A stretch of 64,000 bases of DNA, taken from Schizophyllum amplum (taxonomy: Eukaryota > Basidiomycota > Agaricomycetes > Agaricales > Schizophyllaceae). Below, piece after piece: positions 53,776 to 63,640 of this stretch; the stretch's first letter is position 1; the number at the start of each line of letters is the position of its first letter. Where the stretch lies: positions 2,914,001-2,978,000 of the forward strand of contig VDMD01000002.1 in NCBI GenBank assembly GCA_007026445.1, read 5' to 3'. A program made the position numbers and the translations under genes. Under the pieces are notes generated by a model. That model saw nothing but the letters and a program-made list of their open reading frames with translations. It was not told the origin of the DNA and did no database searches.

Positions 53776-56700
53776 ATGGCTGCCTCGCTGATCCCTGACC
53801 AGCAAACAAACCAAGGGCAGTTTGAGGCACAGCCTCTTTCCGAACGTTGTCTGCCGTACATGGTTCTCCCACCGAGCCGACGTATCGTCAGTTCATTTGT
53901 GACCGCATTGCTAGAAGAAGCTATTCCCGAGTCCACCTGCTAGTGCGTGCCGTAAATGATTTACAATGCCAGCTATACTGAACGTTTGCAGTCACGACGT
54001 ATCTTACGCAGTCGCCTTGTATCCCTGCTACTCCTCTGCCCCGTCAGCGAAGATATTGCCGAAGTTCAGAGTTGCCAGCTCAATCCTCACAATGCCTGTC
54101 AATCTGGCCGAACGCTGCGATACAGTGACTACGCCCGGAGTTTCAACTTCCCTTCCGAACATCAGAGGTTTAATGGACGAAGCCCAGGGGAGCAACTTCA
54201 GTGGAGCCATGGATATCGCCGAGGAATGTACCGTCAGTGAATCAACCCACACCCGAAGTCTCTATGCTGAGTTCAAGCTAGGCAAGTGAAGGTGCCGTCG
54301 CAGCTCCGTCGATCCCGAACGAGACGGCTGCCGAGGTCGTGCGTGACTCCTTCGCTCATGCACATCTTATACTTCAAGAGTATACCAGCGAAAAGGTACC
54401 ACTTGCGTTGCTCTGCACAGCTATGCACGATGAAATCTACGGGGTTATGGCTAGCGCTCTGATGCAGCGGCGCGTGCATGGGATTACTGACCCCCTGCTT
54501 GGTCTCACGTTCGCTCCCGCCAGCTGGATCACACAGCTCATAGTCGGATGGGTATCATGTAGTTCCGGTCACGACTGCGTACGGGTTCTTTGCTCGTTTG
54601 TCTCGCTCTTTCTGACTTGTACCTCCTTCAGATTGATATTCATTTGGCGCATGCACCATCAGGATCTCCACAGAATCATAGCCTGGGCGTGTTCGATCTT
54701 TCGGACAAGTCTTCTGCAAGGGCACTCGCCTGCTTCCTGCTTGAACAACGCTCTCAGTTCTACTCCAGCGTGACATTCGCTCAGGCGCGGGCGCACATTA
54801 CGCGAACAATCATTCTCAATCCTGAGTATAAGACCTGGCGCGCCGACTTTGCGGACGAAAACAACGACGACAACACGGACACGCTGCACCGCAAGACCGC
54901 CAATGTTAGGCGATGGCGCCAGGAAGTGAGGTACGTTGTAGAAACACCTACGCTCGATAATGGCGTCGAGCTTGTTAGATCCCCACAGAATGTCACGGTC
55001 GCGTCCCCCCGAAATCAGAGGTAGACCGTATGATCTCGTCTGAGCCGCTCTGCGACGCTGACTATGTCTGACAGTGTAAGCAACATCAGGTATATGTGCC
55101 TCAACATTATTGTGCGTAACCAGCCCTGATTCGATAATGCGCCAAGGGACCAGAACCAGGCCTCGGCCTCCATACGGTGAGTTCTAATGCTCTATCCCGA
55201 TGATCTATCATGACTCTGGCCGTAGTCATTTGAGCGACTTGGGTCAGGAAATAGAGGATCTTATCATGGAAACATCAGAGTACGTTCTGGTGGTTTTGTG
55301 GCCCGCTAGTCTTGCTTATGATCAAATCCTGCGCAGTGAATGCGGTTACCCTCTGTACGTCGACTCGATCTCAGTCTCACATCATCTCTCATCGTGCGCG
55401 AAGTATATTCCCCATGGCGCAAGACTGGGATAACATCTCTTCGTGAGCTCAGACTTTTCGTTGCGTGTCCGTGCGCTGAAGCTATGTATGGTAGACTAGC
55501 CAGTGAAACGCTTTCCTCGGACGCGAAAGCTCTTGCAATCCTTGGCGAGAATGGTGTTCGACCATACGCCTGGCCTTCACCAGATATGCCGAAGGTCATG
55601 GCGGGCATTGAAACCCTGAGATCTATTTGCGAGAATTATCTTCTGTGCTTCGATTTTGGCCAGGTCAGTCATGAAGGAACATACATCTACGAGCTCTCGG
55701 TAAGCGACATTTGAATAGCCATGACTTTGCTTGTTCATTCAACGAGTGCAGGAAGCGGATTGGGACACATGGGACAGGTTTTGCAAGGAGATTGAGCAGG
55801 AGAAGAATCTGCGGAACGCCGCAAAGCTTCCAGATCTGCAGACCGCACAAGGCGGCCAGATCAAAATGCTGCGCATCCTTCCCGCCATTCGTCAGCTATG
55901 CCGAAATGCGCGCGCGACCATAAAGGCGGTGAGCGCTCGTCAATCATGGGATACTCTTCTCGCGACATGCCTGCAAGGCAAATCCTTCGATCAGTACCAC
56001 ACCGTCCATATTCGGTACGCTCGCATTGTCCATTTGCACGCAATACTAATCCTTCTGTCCAGCTCTGATCAAGACATTCCTTTGCCTCGCAGCGCACACT
56101 GCGATAGCGTTCATGGGCAATATGGGTCTCAGTGGGACGTCCAGCAAAGGTATACCAATTCGGCCAACGGTACGCTGACTTTGCATTGGGATAATCCTAC
56201 CACCACCCTTTCAGCTGCCGCGACTGCCGCACCTTCATGGTTACACGAGTCCAAACTGGCACTCGAGACATTGATAGCCAAAGAATATGGACGACGGGTG
56301 CACATGGTCAGCGTCGATCCCTCACTGGGCGGCGGAGACACGCACTATACGGACGTTCGTGTCCTTGATGCAGAGCCGTTTGTTACGTGCGACACTGTTG
56401 CCTGCGTTTCGATCCTTGATGTGTTCGACGTCGACCCTACGGATACGGAAGGTATACAGCAAATCGAGGATTTCCGCATCATTGGCAGGAGTGCTGCGAG
56501 GCCCGGCGACCGACCCATGGTTGGCAGTAACCGATGGTCGCGTTCGGAAGCACTTGACAGCAACTGCCTGGTCAATGATCCGGTTCTACGTGAGGTTCGA
56601 CAGATGATTGCGGGTATGCGCGACATCAAGGTGAGACCTTTATTTGTCTTAAGGCCGCCATCTCTCACTACTATGTTGCAGTCCTCGCATCCTCCTGCTG

Positions 56701-57547
56701 CCACCGCGAAGGCGGTACGACGGCATCGTCCTTTGGACGATCGTATCATGGATCAGAGTCTCGGTGACGACAACCGGGTAGAGAGCCTGAGAAGTGACTT
56801 ATCCCCTCAGTTCCCATCGTAGCAGACATCTGAACCTAACGCGCTCACCAGGTATACAGCTGCCGTGCATATGGCTAGAAGACACAACGCAGTATACCGA
56901 CTTTACGGAGGCATTCAGTCAAGCGCGCTATCGTCTTCTGTCGTCAGTGCGCTTTTATGCTGCGCTTGGAATCTATGACCTCGAAGTTTTCGCTGTTGCG
57001 ACTGTGGGCTCCTACGGCCACCTTTTGTGTGGTTGGGGAACGAAAGAAGAGCATGACAGCGAGGTTGGAGCTACATCTACCACGTATCATACAATGCTTA
57101 TGACTTCTGCAGTATACCGACGTCCTGGTCAACATCGCGGACATCAACTGTCCAATTTGGGATTTGCGCGATTGCTCTCAGATCATTCGTTTCTGTGCGT
57201 TCCTATTCAAACTGCGCTCTTCGCACACGCGCAAGATTCGCGAGGCCTTTGAGAAAATTAGGCACGACTTCACGCGAGCCTGGAAAGCCAACCCCGCTGC
57301 GCCGCACTTTCAATGGACTTTGAAGCATCAACAGTCAAGCCCTGTTAATAGTTATGAACGACGTTCGCGCGGAGCGAGCCAGTCAATGCCAGCGATGGGA
57401 GGAGATACAGGCGGAGATCGACCGACTCAAGCGAGATGTGGAACACATCGAGGAGACGGTGAAATTACAGGACTTGTACGAGCGCTGGCCGGGACTCCCG
57501 TTTCCGGAAGACATGTCTCGAGATTGAGCAAGCATAAGGCCTCGTAA
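53776..57547 (+). CDS. Large 14-exon gene of unknown function (probably lineage-specific)
   Basis: Exons 53776-53942, 53992-54232, 54282-54551, 54632-55020, 55075-55089, 55147-55176, 55226-55354, 55404-55442, 55495-55663, 55752-56014, 56063-56630, 56682-56793, 56852-57063, 57113-57547 keep one frame for 1012 residues. Recognisable texture but no known domain: CTAMHDEIYGVMASALMQRR, GITDPLLGLTF, GWIDIHLAHAP near 230-260; AQDWDNISS and RPYAWPSPDMPKV in the middle; LGIYDLEVFAVATVGSYGHL late. No signal or membrane span. The last 65 residues look out of frame (see finding at 57340). The 15-nt and 30-nt exons (5 and 6) are the least certain. I recall expanded families of this texture in polypores but cannot name one. 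Confidence 0.55.
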
Positions 57548-58493
57548 ATATCAGCTGAGTGCTGTCTGACTAGTCTGCTTCATGTCGCGCCCCGATAACC
57601 GGAGTGCCCGCATTTTAAGTCACCTGACGTTTCCCGCGCTTTAACTTCCCTTATATGTAGTCATATCCGGCGGATTATCGGTCCGAGTGCCAACGCCCCG
57701 GTGGGCTGATGCGCGACGCGACGCAGTGGATGCCACTGCATGCTCCCGCGAGCTTCCCCCCACGTCGATACCCGCGCACCGTGCTGTAAACCTTCTGACT
57801 CGTACTTGCCGAAGGGAATATTGTGAATTTATTTGACCCCAAGACTTCGAGTCAAGCCACCCAAAGTACATACCTAGCACCACTGTTCAGAGTGGCAACA
57901 ATGTATATGAGCGCAAACTGATGCTTTTGACGCGCCTAGATCGAAATAAGGGTATGCTCTGGGTATGCTCTTCCTGCTGAAGCTAAGCATCTGGGAGGGT
58001 TGGTGGGTTAGGAACTAATCCACCGTTTTATCATCGCCGCCCCCAAGGATTTTGGGTGCATTTTGATGGCTGCATCTAACCGGTGTGATCGCCGGATTTT
58101 TTGGATCAATCACCGATCCTGCGGGCGACGGGTTGCTGCTACCGTTCAAATTTAAGAGTACTGTAGTGACTAGCAGGGCGCGTATTTGTGCGAAAAATGA
58201 AGTGCTTACTCGCCGAACTGTAGATGCTACAACGCTCGCATTTTTTCGTGACGTGTCAAAAATTCCGCGCCGAGTCGGACGCCGAGCGCGGCATTCCGGC
58301 AGCTTGTCATTGACTTTGCGTACACGAAACGTCGACAGCGTCTTCATCGACATTCTGCGCGACTTATGCAGCATTAAAGGGTGATCTCATTGAGGTCGGA
58401 GCCTAGATGCTATCTGCACTTTACTACATCTCGCTAGCCTGCCGACGAAGCGACTTAGAGAATTCTGTATCACGCAGTTGTGCAACAGTCAAC
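57548..58493. other. Gene-free interval
   Basis: No supported gene in about 950 bp. AT-richer at 57590-57660 and 57880-57960 (direct repeat TATGCTCTGGGTATGCTCTT at 57953). Nothing else was recognised. Confidence 0.4.
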
Positions 58494-59033
58494 ATGTCGG
58501 CATCGCGGCATCTGCGTAAGCAATGCTCGTAAGTATGACCGCCATCCGATCATTCGTCTCTCGCGTCCCTCTCACTGTGACTATGCACGCGAACGTTAAC
58601 AAGAAAGTTGAACGGAAACGCCGTCATCAAGCTCGCCGAACGCATCGAGGACGAGCACTCGTCCCCGAGAAAGTCGAGGGGCGAGTTCAACACCTTAAAC
58701 CTCTCGTCTGCTTATAATTTTCTCAGAATACGTTCATACAGCTCGCTACTGACGACTTTCCAAAACCTTTTGAGCTCAAACACACTACGGTACGTTTCCG
58801 AGGCTGCTGAGGGCGACGACGACGAGCCTCGGAGGTCGGTCCGAGGCGCCGAGCGTCGTCGATCAACGCCTCTTGACCAGCAACCACGACCGCGCCGCTA
58901 TCGTGGCTGCTCCCCTCCGCCCCGCTTACTTCCCAGCACCTCAAGAAACGTCCCCCCTCAATATCATTGACTTTCACCCGAATTGGTGTGCTCAACAGCG
59001 TGCCACGGCGGATATGGCGGGCGAGGCGCTGTA
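58494..59033 (+). CDS. Possible multi-exon gene, structure unresolved
   Basis: ATG at 58494 (MSASRHL) is followed by splice-like signals and protein-like blocks that I could not join with certainty. One block reads TFIQLATDDFPKPFELKHTT (about 58733-58792), preceded by a pyrimidine-rich acceptor TTTTCTCAG. Another reads NHDRAAIVAAPLRPAYFPAP to NIIDFHPNWCAQQ and MAGEAL before TAG at about 59031. A textbook intron (GTGCGT...CTAAC...TTTAG) follows at 59050-59106, so transcription may continue. No family was recognised; the two blocks may belong to different frames or isoforms. Confidence 0.3.
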
Positions 59034-59509
59034 GGTGCTGCCCGCCTCAAGTGCGTCTCCTACGCCCCTCTCCGCCCCCTTCTTTACTAACATATATTTG
59101 CCTTTAGGGATCATACACATGATCACAGAATGGGGATGGGGAGGGTGCGCGTGCGGCGGCAATAGCAGCACGTCCGCGACAACGGTGCCGCGCTCGTGCG
59201 CATCATTCACACAGCGCGCACAGGCAGACGAGCGAGCGCAGGGGGGGCGGGGGATTGGAGGGGCTGGGGGCGCAAAGACGCGGAGCTTTTTGAACATCGC
59301 TCTGGCGCTGTTCGCGGCTCCTCATCGTGTGATGAACGGCGCCGGCGGGCTTCACGCCTCGCTCGTGCTCACTCCCCGAACCTCGCCTGAAACTCCTCAC
59401 CTCCGCCCTCACTCTCGACATACCCCTCACCGTGCCTCTTTGTGCGTTGTGCATCAGCTCGCCCAATCGCACCGGCGTCTTCGCCTCTCCTCACGTCGTC
59501 CACGGAGAT

Positions 59510-60977
59510 ATGCTTGACGCGGGACTCATACCCTCCCCCGCCACGAACGTAGATATGCTCGCCATAGCCCTCGTCACCGATCCCTCCGACGAGCGCGCCA
59601 TCCACAACGAGCTGGCAGAGTGCTTCAGGCACCACACGTTCGACGACCACGACCTCTCCCACCTCATAACCTTCATGAGACGCCTCAATCATTCCCCTCG
59701 CACCATCATCCCCGTTGTCAGCATTTACCTCGCCGTCAAGGCCCAAGACGCCTCCTACCGCCCCTCCCAAGACATCATCAGCGACTTTGTCGAACTGCAG
59801 GTGCGGCATGGAGCAGGAAGCGCGTGTCACGCTCCGCCAGTATCAAGGTCGGACGGTGGACGTGTCGCTCGCGGACCAGACCGAGCTGCTGGCCAGCCTC
59901 GCGGACCAGAACGAGGACAGCCCCGAGTCGAACGCACGTCTCGTCCGCGCCGGCGTGCGCCTGGCCAGCATGCGCGCCGACGCCAACGCCAACGCGCACC
60001 TCGACGTGCACATCCTCAACGCGCTCATCCACCGCCAGATCAACCACGAGCGTTGGGACCTCGCCTACGCGCTCTACGCCGTGCTCCTCGAGCTCGGCGC
60101 GCGGACACCCGTCCGCCCGGACGGCGAGACCTTCCAGACCGTCTTCTACGCGGCGACGCGGCTGTACAAGCCCGTCATGAGCACGCGCAGCGCCGCCCTG
60201 CGCCAGGCGCACGCCGCGCAGGTGCCGGAGAACGCGGTCCCGCCGTGGCGCGTGTTCCGCGACATGATGCGCTTCCAGTTCAACCGGGCGTACGAGCGCC
60301 CGTGGTCGTCGGCGAGCGTCGCGCAGGCGTCGCTGGTGTCCGCGCTGCGTGCGCTCCTGGCGACGTCGGACTACGCGGGCGCGCACGTCGCGCTGCGGCA
60401 GTTCGCGGAGCGGGGCGTAGCGGTCCCGCCGCAGGTGTACCTGTACGTCGCGCGGCACCTCATGAAGCGCCTGCGCAACAACGTCGCGGCAAACTCCGCT
60501 GAGCGCGCTGCGTACGCGGCAGCGGTGGAGCGCGGCAACGCGCAGCCGCGGGAGGACGACCCGGCGCCGCGCTGGTTCTCGTATCTTTTGGGTGAGGGCG
60601 CGGAGGTTGACATGGCGGACGACGCGGCCGTCGCTGCCCTGCTCGTCCACCGCGGGCAGCAGCCAGTGACCGAACTCGGCGACCCGCCGCCTGCTGCGGA
60701 CCAGCCTCCCGCGCAGGTGCCCCTCTACGCGCATATGGCGGGCAAGAGGCCACTGCCCCCGCGCACGTTCCTGTCGACGATACCACTGGAAAATCTCATG
60801 CGGCGCGCGATGTTCCTGTCGGTGCCGAAGGCGCTGCGGTGGGAGACTCGCACAAGGCCGGTGCTCATTTCCTTTTGGTCTCCTTTCGCATCCCCTTTCC
60901 TTGCTTGCCCCCTTGCCCGCCCCCCGTTGCAATTTTTACCTGAACGCCGACGCTCACGTGACTTCATAGCGCGGTGA
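59510..60977 (+). CDS. PPR-like helical-repeat protein with a 16-nt frame interruption
   Basis: Two open blocks, 59510-59800 and 59817-60977, are in different frames, separated by 16 nt that begin GT and end AG. Joined, they give 483 aa. Repeats fit the degenerate PPR pattern of fungal mitochondrial proteins: LDAGLIPSPATNVDMLAIAL, LDVHILNALIHRQINHERWD, LYAVLLELGARTPVRPDGET, LVSALRALLATSDYAGAHVA, LRQFAERGVAVPPQVYLYVA. A likely role is mitochondrial RNA binding. The open frame continues upstream of the first ATG to about 59380 with PPR-like sequence but no start or acceptor, so the 5' end is uncertain. The C-terminus after RWETRTRP may contain an unrecognised intron. Confidence 0.55.
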
Positions 60978-61026
60978 AGCGGCATGAGATTTCATAGGTG
61001 TCTAGCGCCCATCCCTCCTTTTGTGG

Positions 61027-61071
61027 GCCCCCGGACATGGGTTCCCCCTACAGGGGCCCATGTCCGGGGGC
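61027..61071. repeat. Perfect 15-bp inverted repeat
   Basis: GCCCCCGGACATGGG (61027-61041) and its exact reverse complement (61057-61071) flank a 15-nt spacer that itself contains CCCCC-TACA-GGGG. Such a hairpin would be very stable in RNA or cruciform DNA. It lies about 50 bp downstream of the PPR-like stop codon, so it could act at the 3' end of that transcript. Confidence 0.8.
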
Positions 61072-61137
61072 GTGCCACGTCGAAGACTACTACTGACTAC
61101 TGACCCGACCCTTCTCCTGCATGCCAGCATACCTCCA

Positions 61138-61197
61138 ACCAGCATGGCCTCGACCAGCATGGCCTCTACCAGCATGGACTCTACCAGCATGACCCCG
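61138..61197 (+). repeat. Four 15-bp tandem repeats
   Basis: Units ACCAGCATGGCCTCG, ACCAGCATGGCCTCT, ACCAGCATGGACTCT and ACCAGCATGACCCCG follow without gaps. The 15-bp period is in frame in all reading frames (minus-strand reading EAMLV repeats), but no convincing gene encloses them. Confidence 0.8.
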
Positions 61198-61709
61198 GGA
61201 TGCGACGACGGCACGACTGGCGGCGATGAGCACGACCAGCGGCGAGGCGAGAGGGGGGGAGGGAATGATGGAGGGAAGGGCGAGAGGGGAGGGGCTTTTA
61301 TACTCCCTCTCGCCAAGCCCCGCGGTGCGCCGCGTCCTCGGTAGCGACGAGTGCGGGACTGCGAAGGTGTGCGGGGGCGGGCTAGCGTGAGCTTGTGCGA
61401 CGGGCAGCCGAGGAGGGATGGGTAGGTGACCTTTGTTGCGACTGCACTCACCTCGTCTCTCCAGCTCTCGACCTCGTTAAAGCACGGGTGCTCTCGGGCG
61501 AGGGGGCGCAGGCTCCCTGTGCGAGAGGGGGGGACCTCCCCGGGACTTTTTGAAGCCAAGGGACCTGGTAGCGTGTAGGTAGTCGTAGCTAGCTGAATAC
61601 AATTGTGATTGTGCCTTTTATGCCCGAGTCCCCCGCGCCGCGCCAAGGCCCTCACAGTCACGTTCGTTCGACAAGTTCAACTTGATTGTTTTCCGGGCTT
61701 TGTGCTGTG
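61198..61709. other. Purine-skewed intergenic stretch
   Basis: G/A-rich at 61240-61300 (GAGAGGGGGGAGGGAATGATG). A long minus-strand frame crosses 61002-61661 but reads as low-complexity Arg/Pro/Ser and includes the tandem repeats, so it was not called. Confidence 0.35.
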
Positions 61710-61764
61710 CAAGTCATTGTATTTCTGCAAGTCATTGTTTTCTTCAAGTCATTGTATTTCATTC
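61710..61764 (+). repeat. Three short direct repeats CAAGTCATTGTnTTTC
   Basis: CAAGTCATTGTATTTCTG (61710), CAAGTCATTGTTTTCTT (61728) and CAAGTCATTGTATTTCATT (61745) stand in tandem with an 17-18 bp period. The nearest feature is the minus-strand gene that ends at 61911. Confidence 0.75.
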
Positions 61765-61910
61765 CACACATTTCATATCCAAAGCTACTCGACTTTACAG
61801 CGACGGGCTACAAAACTACTGATATACATGGCCCCGATAACACACTACAAGTCCCCCACATCCTCGCGGCCCGCCTAGGACTGCCCCCCACATCCTCACG
61901 GCCCTCCCCC

Positions 61911-62370
61911 TCACACGCGGCGTTGACTCCGCCGGCATCTACGACACCAGAAGGTCACCATCTGCTAAGAAAACGTCAGCGGAATACGGATGAGGAGAGT
62001 GTTGGACTCACAGAATACACGTCCCCGACGCATGGCCTGCTCGCCGGACGGCGATACGTTGCTTCGGTGCTAGGCGGGGTGCGCAGAGGGCGTATCGCGT
62101 CCGAGGGTGGGGGGTGGGGGGCATGTCGGATGTGTCCGAGATCGAGGGCGTGGTGCAACGACAATGGTGAAGGGGCCTACAAGTTTCAGTCAGATCGAAC
62201 GTGACCAATGACCACTGAGTACTCACCAATGGCCTGCTCGCCGGACGGCGATCCATATACTCAACGCCTAGGTGCTCGCCGCTTGGTGGGCATAAGGTGA
62301 GGGTACATCGTGAGAGTGTTAGGAGACCGTCGGGCGCGTCAATCATGTCGCTCGGCGGACGGCGATCCAT
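61911..62370 (-). CDS. Small three-exon gene or terminal exons of a longer one, with YxRRPxS motifs
   Basis: Exons 62370-62227, 62176-62012 and 61964-61911 read 120 residues in one frame to TGA. Introns of 50 and 47 nt have GTGAGT donors, CTGAC branch points and TAG acceptors. The product repeats a motif: MDRRPPSD at the start, GVEYMDRRPASRP at about 38-50 and EATYRRPASRP at about 84-94. The first exon can be extended to an acceptor at 62382 (NEYMDRRPPSD), so the ATG at 62370 may be internal to a longer gene whose upstream exons are the cassettes described next. No family was recognised. Confidence 0.4.
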
Positions 62371-62957
62371 ATACTCATTGTCTAGGCGGGAGGGTCAGTC
62401 GTATGCCAAGCCGTTGGACGTAGCACTCACCTCGCTCGTCGGACGGCGATACGTATACTCATCGCCTACGGGACTGAGTACGTCCCCCCGTCAACGATGT
62501 AGTGAGCTATTATGATAGTCAGTCACGAGATTGAAAGAAACAATGAGTTACACACCTTGCTCGCCGGACGGCGATACATATACTCATCGCCTTCGCCGTC
62601 TAACCTCGCGGAGACCGTTGTTGGCGCGTCCTGGAGACGCTGAGGGCGACGGCGAACGCATCTCGAAGAGGCTAACAACGTCCGCAGCATCGCTCGGCGG
62701 ACGGCGATACATATACTCATCGCCTAAGGGCGTGAGTATGCATGGCCGGCGAGGATGAAGCAACCTAACAAGTCAGTTAGCAACATGTTAAATACAGGAT
62801 ATGTTACTCACCTCGGTCGCCGGACAACGATACAGATACTCATCGCCTACGGTGTTCTGGACGATGATATTGGGAGCCTGCAGGATGCTAATCGCTTTGA
62901 AACCATGGGGAGACTCCATGGCGAGGAGGGACCTTGTTCCCCGGACGGCGATGCGCG
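62371..62957 (-). repeat. Repeated exon-intron cassettes, core GATGAGTATATGTATCGCCG
   Basis: Counting the two or three cores in the preceding gene, about eight copies of a roughly 35-bp core occur between 62031 and 62957. On the minus strand most are preceded by TAG or AG and followed directly by GTGAGT/GTGTGT and an intron of 47-49 nt with a CTRAC branch site (introns 62811-62765, 62555-62507, 62430-62382). The core translates as GDEYMYRRPxS. Exact 35-nt blocks lie at 62846-62812 and 62465-62431. Consecutive blocks do not keep one frame, so coding across the whole array is doubtful. Confidence 0.55.
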
Positions 62958-63059
62958 CTACGGAAAGGTCAGCACTATACCTGAAGATAAGACACGAAAC
63001 GCACCTTGCTCTCCTCTAGGATACAGGCCTGCGGCGGCGCCGACTCCAGTCCACAAGAC

Positions 63060-63640
63060 AAAGACGAGAACGGCGGCGCTGCGCGCCGTCGCCGTGGGCG
63101 CGGCCTCCGGCCGCGCGGTTGTCCCCCAGCCCCCAAGATAACCTAAGCTCCCTCACCCGCGATCTACACGAAGTATCAATGAGAAGCTAGTCAACAAGAG
63201 AAAGATATAACTCACCAATGCACCAAGCGAGGATCCTACAGCGAGGCGCGGCCGGAGGCCGCGCAGTCGTCCCCCCGCCCCCAAGACAGCCCAAGCTTCC
63301 TCACCCGCAGTCTAGACAAGATGTCAATGAAAAGGCAATAAAGAAGAGAAAGAACGACTCACCGAAAGACGAACCAAAGACCCTACGAAGTGCTACGCGC
63401 CGCCGCCGTAGACGCGGCCTTCGGCCGCGTCGTCCCCCTCCTCGTTCAGCGCCGGACTCGCACGCGCCGCGGGGACCGTGCGTGTCCGGCCGCAGCATCG
63501 ACTCGCACGTTCTGAACCATGCGTCAGCACGAGACCGACGGTGCAGATAAAAAGAAGATGTACGATGAATGGAGGTGCTGAGAGTGCGCGCCGTCGCCGA
63601 GGGCACGGCCTTCGGCCGCGCGATTGTCCCCCGGGTCGAC
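63060..63640 (-). repeat. Second cassette family with GCGGCC palindrome, GDnRAAEGRA-like
   Basis: Four copies of a unit with a central palindrome are centred near 63107 (CGCGGCCTCCGGCCGCG), 63255, 63421 (CGCGGCCTTCGGCCGCG) and 63612. On the minus strand each follows GGGGGACRAC and reads GDNRAAEGRA, GDDAAEGRV, GDDCAASGRA and GDNRAAGGRA. Two adjacent introns (GTGAGTTATATC...GTGTAG and GTGAGTCGTTCT...GTCTAG) are themselves similar, so the duplication included introns. In-frame stops break most units. Confidence 0.5.

Noticed and set aside
55025..55200. End of the large unknown gene at the TAG at 55022
   Set aside because: A good donor overlaps that stop (AG-GTAGAC) and the downstream exons continue in phase, so one long gene is more economical than two.
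53776..57547. FunK1-type protein kinase
   Set aside because: Considered because such families are expanded in basidiomycetes, but no Lys/HRD/DFG-like motifs were found.
59778..60932. 384-codon open frame on the minus strand
   Set aside because: Antisense to the PPR-like gene; Arg/His/Val-rich text caused by GC-rich codons, no domain, no splice sites.
61002..61661. 219-codon minus-strand frame over the inverted and tandem repeats
   Set aside because: Composition is Pro/Arg/Ser low complexity and depends on the 15-bp repeats; no splice or start context.
62031..63640. CRISPR array
   Set aside because: Repeats are imperfect, irregularly spaced and coupled to eukaryotic introns; the host is a fungus.
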